From assembly GCA_001800515.1 (NCBI GenBank), contig MGVN01000041.1, positions 471-6,523 of the forward strand: a DNA stretch of 6,053 nt, read 5' to 3'. Shown here piece after piece: positions 5,366 to 6,053 of this stretch. Below the pieces are notes generated by a model. It was not told where the DNA came from and searched no databases. It was given only the letters and a program-made list of their open reading frames with translations. The first letter of the stretch is position 1, and each line of letters starts with the position of its first letter. The position numbers and the translations under genes are program-made. The stretch is from Elusimicrobia bacterium RIFOXYB2_FULL_49_7 (GTDB taxonomy: Bacteria > Fibrobacterota > OXYB2-FULL-49-7).

Positions 5366-6053
5366 ACAGAGTTATTCGGATCAACTTATTATATATCGAA
5401 TATAAAATTTTCCACAGCCATTGCGGTAGATATGTGGCGGCGTAGCGCAGGATGTATTTTTTGCCGTTGGTTAGATGGGGTTTGAGGTGTTTTCTTGCGG
5501 CGGGCATGTTGCCGGTGGACATGTGTTCCATGGCATAGCAATAGTCAACCGTTTTCATGACGGATTTTAACCCGGCGGCGTAGGTAGTGTCGAAGTCCGG
5601 CAGCATTTGTCTTAGTTTATTTAATACATAGCATACTTCGTCCATTCTTGACTTCATGTTCATGGTTACGGTGCTCATCTGGGGGTGCAGGCGGTAGAGG
5701 GCGAGGGGTTCGTGGATGTATGCCGCGGGGGTTTTGTAGAGCATCCGCATGAAAACATCGTATTCTTCCGACCATGTAAGTGTTTCGTCGAATGGTTCTT
5801 TGCCCAGTTTGTCCATGTGCTCGCGTGAAAGCATTACGGTTAAAATACCTACCGGGTAAAACGAAAGGAACGAGGCAAATACGTTTCCTTCCGGCTGTGG
5901 AGTGGAAAGGAAAAGTGTTTTGCTGTTTTTATTTACGTCAAAATTAAAATAGTTTGTATAGATAAAGCCGGCCTCTGGTTTGTCGCGCATTACGGAAAGC
6001 TGTTTCGCCAGTTTTTCGGGCAGCCAGATATCGTCGCAATCGAGGAATGCTAT
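5364..6053 (-). CDS. Family 2 glycosyltransferase, 5' end beyond the right edge
   Basis: Cytoplasmic or membrane-associated inverting glycosyltransferase that adds a sugar from a nucleotide donor during glycan assembly. The frame stays open to the edge, giving 229 visible residues. The visible part starts IAFLDCDDIWLPEKLAKQLS, the GT-A acidic metal-binding motif (DCDD) and its typical continuation. An internal Met at 5990 is therefore not the true start. Further on are TWSEEYDVFMRMLYKTPAAY, which carries the acidic motif usually assigned to the catalytic base, and EPLALYRLHPQMS, both typical of GT2 enzymes of surface polysaccharide loci. About 80 N-terminal residues are missing for a usual length near 310. 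The C terminus (YLPQWLWKILYSIYNKLIRI) is aromatic and basic and may touch the membrane. Donor and acceptor are unknown. Confidence 0.9.
   Translation of the reverse strand: MAFLDCDDIWLPEKLAKQLSVMRDKPEAGFIYTNYFNFDVNKNSKTLFLSTPQPEGNVFASFLSFYPVGILTVMLSREHMDKLGKEPFDETLTWSEEYDVFMRMLYKTPAAYIHEPLALYRLHPQMSTVTMNMKSRMDEVCYVLNKLRQMLPDFDTTYAAGLKSVMKTVDYCYAMEHMSTGNMPAARKHLKPHLTNGKKYILRYAATYLPQWLWKILYSIYNKLIRITL

Noticed and set aside
5353..5367. GTG at 5367 as the start of the tail-collar protein
   Set aside because: The ATG at 5352 has a well-placed GAGGGA and gives a normal signal peptide; the GTG start has no visible ribosome binding site.

Overview
All supported genes in this window lie on the minus strand, so transcription runs from the right edge to the left edge. 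It reads as part of a cell-surface polysaccharide (O-antigen or exopolysaccharide) locus. Two secreted, partly phage-like proteins are embedded in it, one intact and one broken. No rRNA, tRNA, CRISPR array, integrase or transposase was seen. The organism cannot be named from the sequence. An EPS-type MarR-like regulator, a short Gmd, a small cupin isomerase and secreted proteins with a PNEITY.G.L..YG start and an LSPREKIT..YA motif are features I associate with uncultured lineages such as Elusimicrobiota or Omnitrophota. That is an inference with low to moderate confidence.

Layout in transcription order. (1) 6053-5364: C-terminal 229 residues of a family 2 glycosyltransferase, cut by the right edge. 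(2) 5352-4426: a secreted protein with a phage Tail Collar domain. Its ribosome binding site overlaps the glycosyltransferase stop, so the two are probably co-translated. (3) 4377-4332: a strong sigma70-type promoter whose -10 box and start point run into a perfect 19-bp palindrome, followed by a winged-helix regulator (4333-3788) that probably represses itself there. (4) 3692-2761: a paralogue of the tail-collar protein with the same N-terminal module and a different C-terminal domain. It is broken by one frameshift and one in-frame stop. (5) 2643-2615: a second near-consensus promoter that drives a cupin sugar-phosphate isomerase (2562-2173), a fragment of an unrecognised gene (about 2153-2038), GDP-mannose 4,6-dehydratase gmd (2013-988) and a polysaccharide flippase cut by the left edge (979-1).

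How the parts fit together. The cupin is the type usually annotated as mannose-6-phosphate isomerase, and Gmd converts GDP-mannose to GDP-4-keto-6-deoxy-mannose. The left operon therefore probably supplies a 6-deoxy-hexose (fucose, rhamnose or perosamine branch), and the flippase exports the lipid-linked unit. The enzyme that finishes the sugar is not in the window. The glycosyltransferase would assemble the glycan and the regulator would control the locus. The two secreted modular proteins have no assigned function. They share a signal peptide and N-terminal module and differ completely at the C terminus.

Decay is visible in two places: the broken paralogue, and the gene fragment between the cupin and gmd. 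Base composition also shifts. The cupin, regulator and broken-paralogue stretch is clearly richer in A+T than gmd, the flippase and the glycosyltransferase, which suggests a mosaic built by gene exchange. No stretch over 300 bases lacks a gene. The longest unexplained gap, 2644-2760, holds nothing recognisable apart from the upstream flank of the second promoter.
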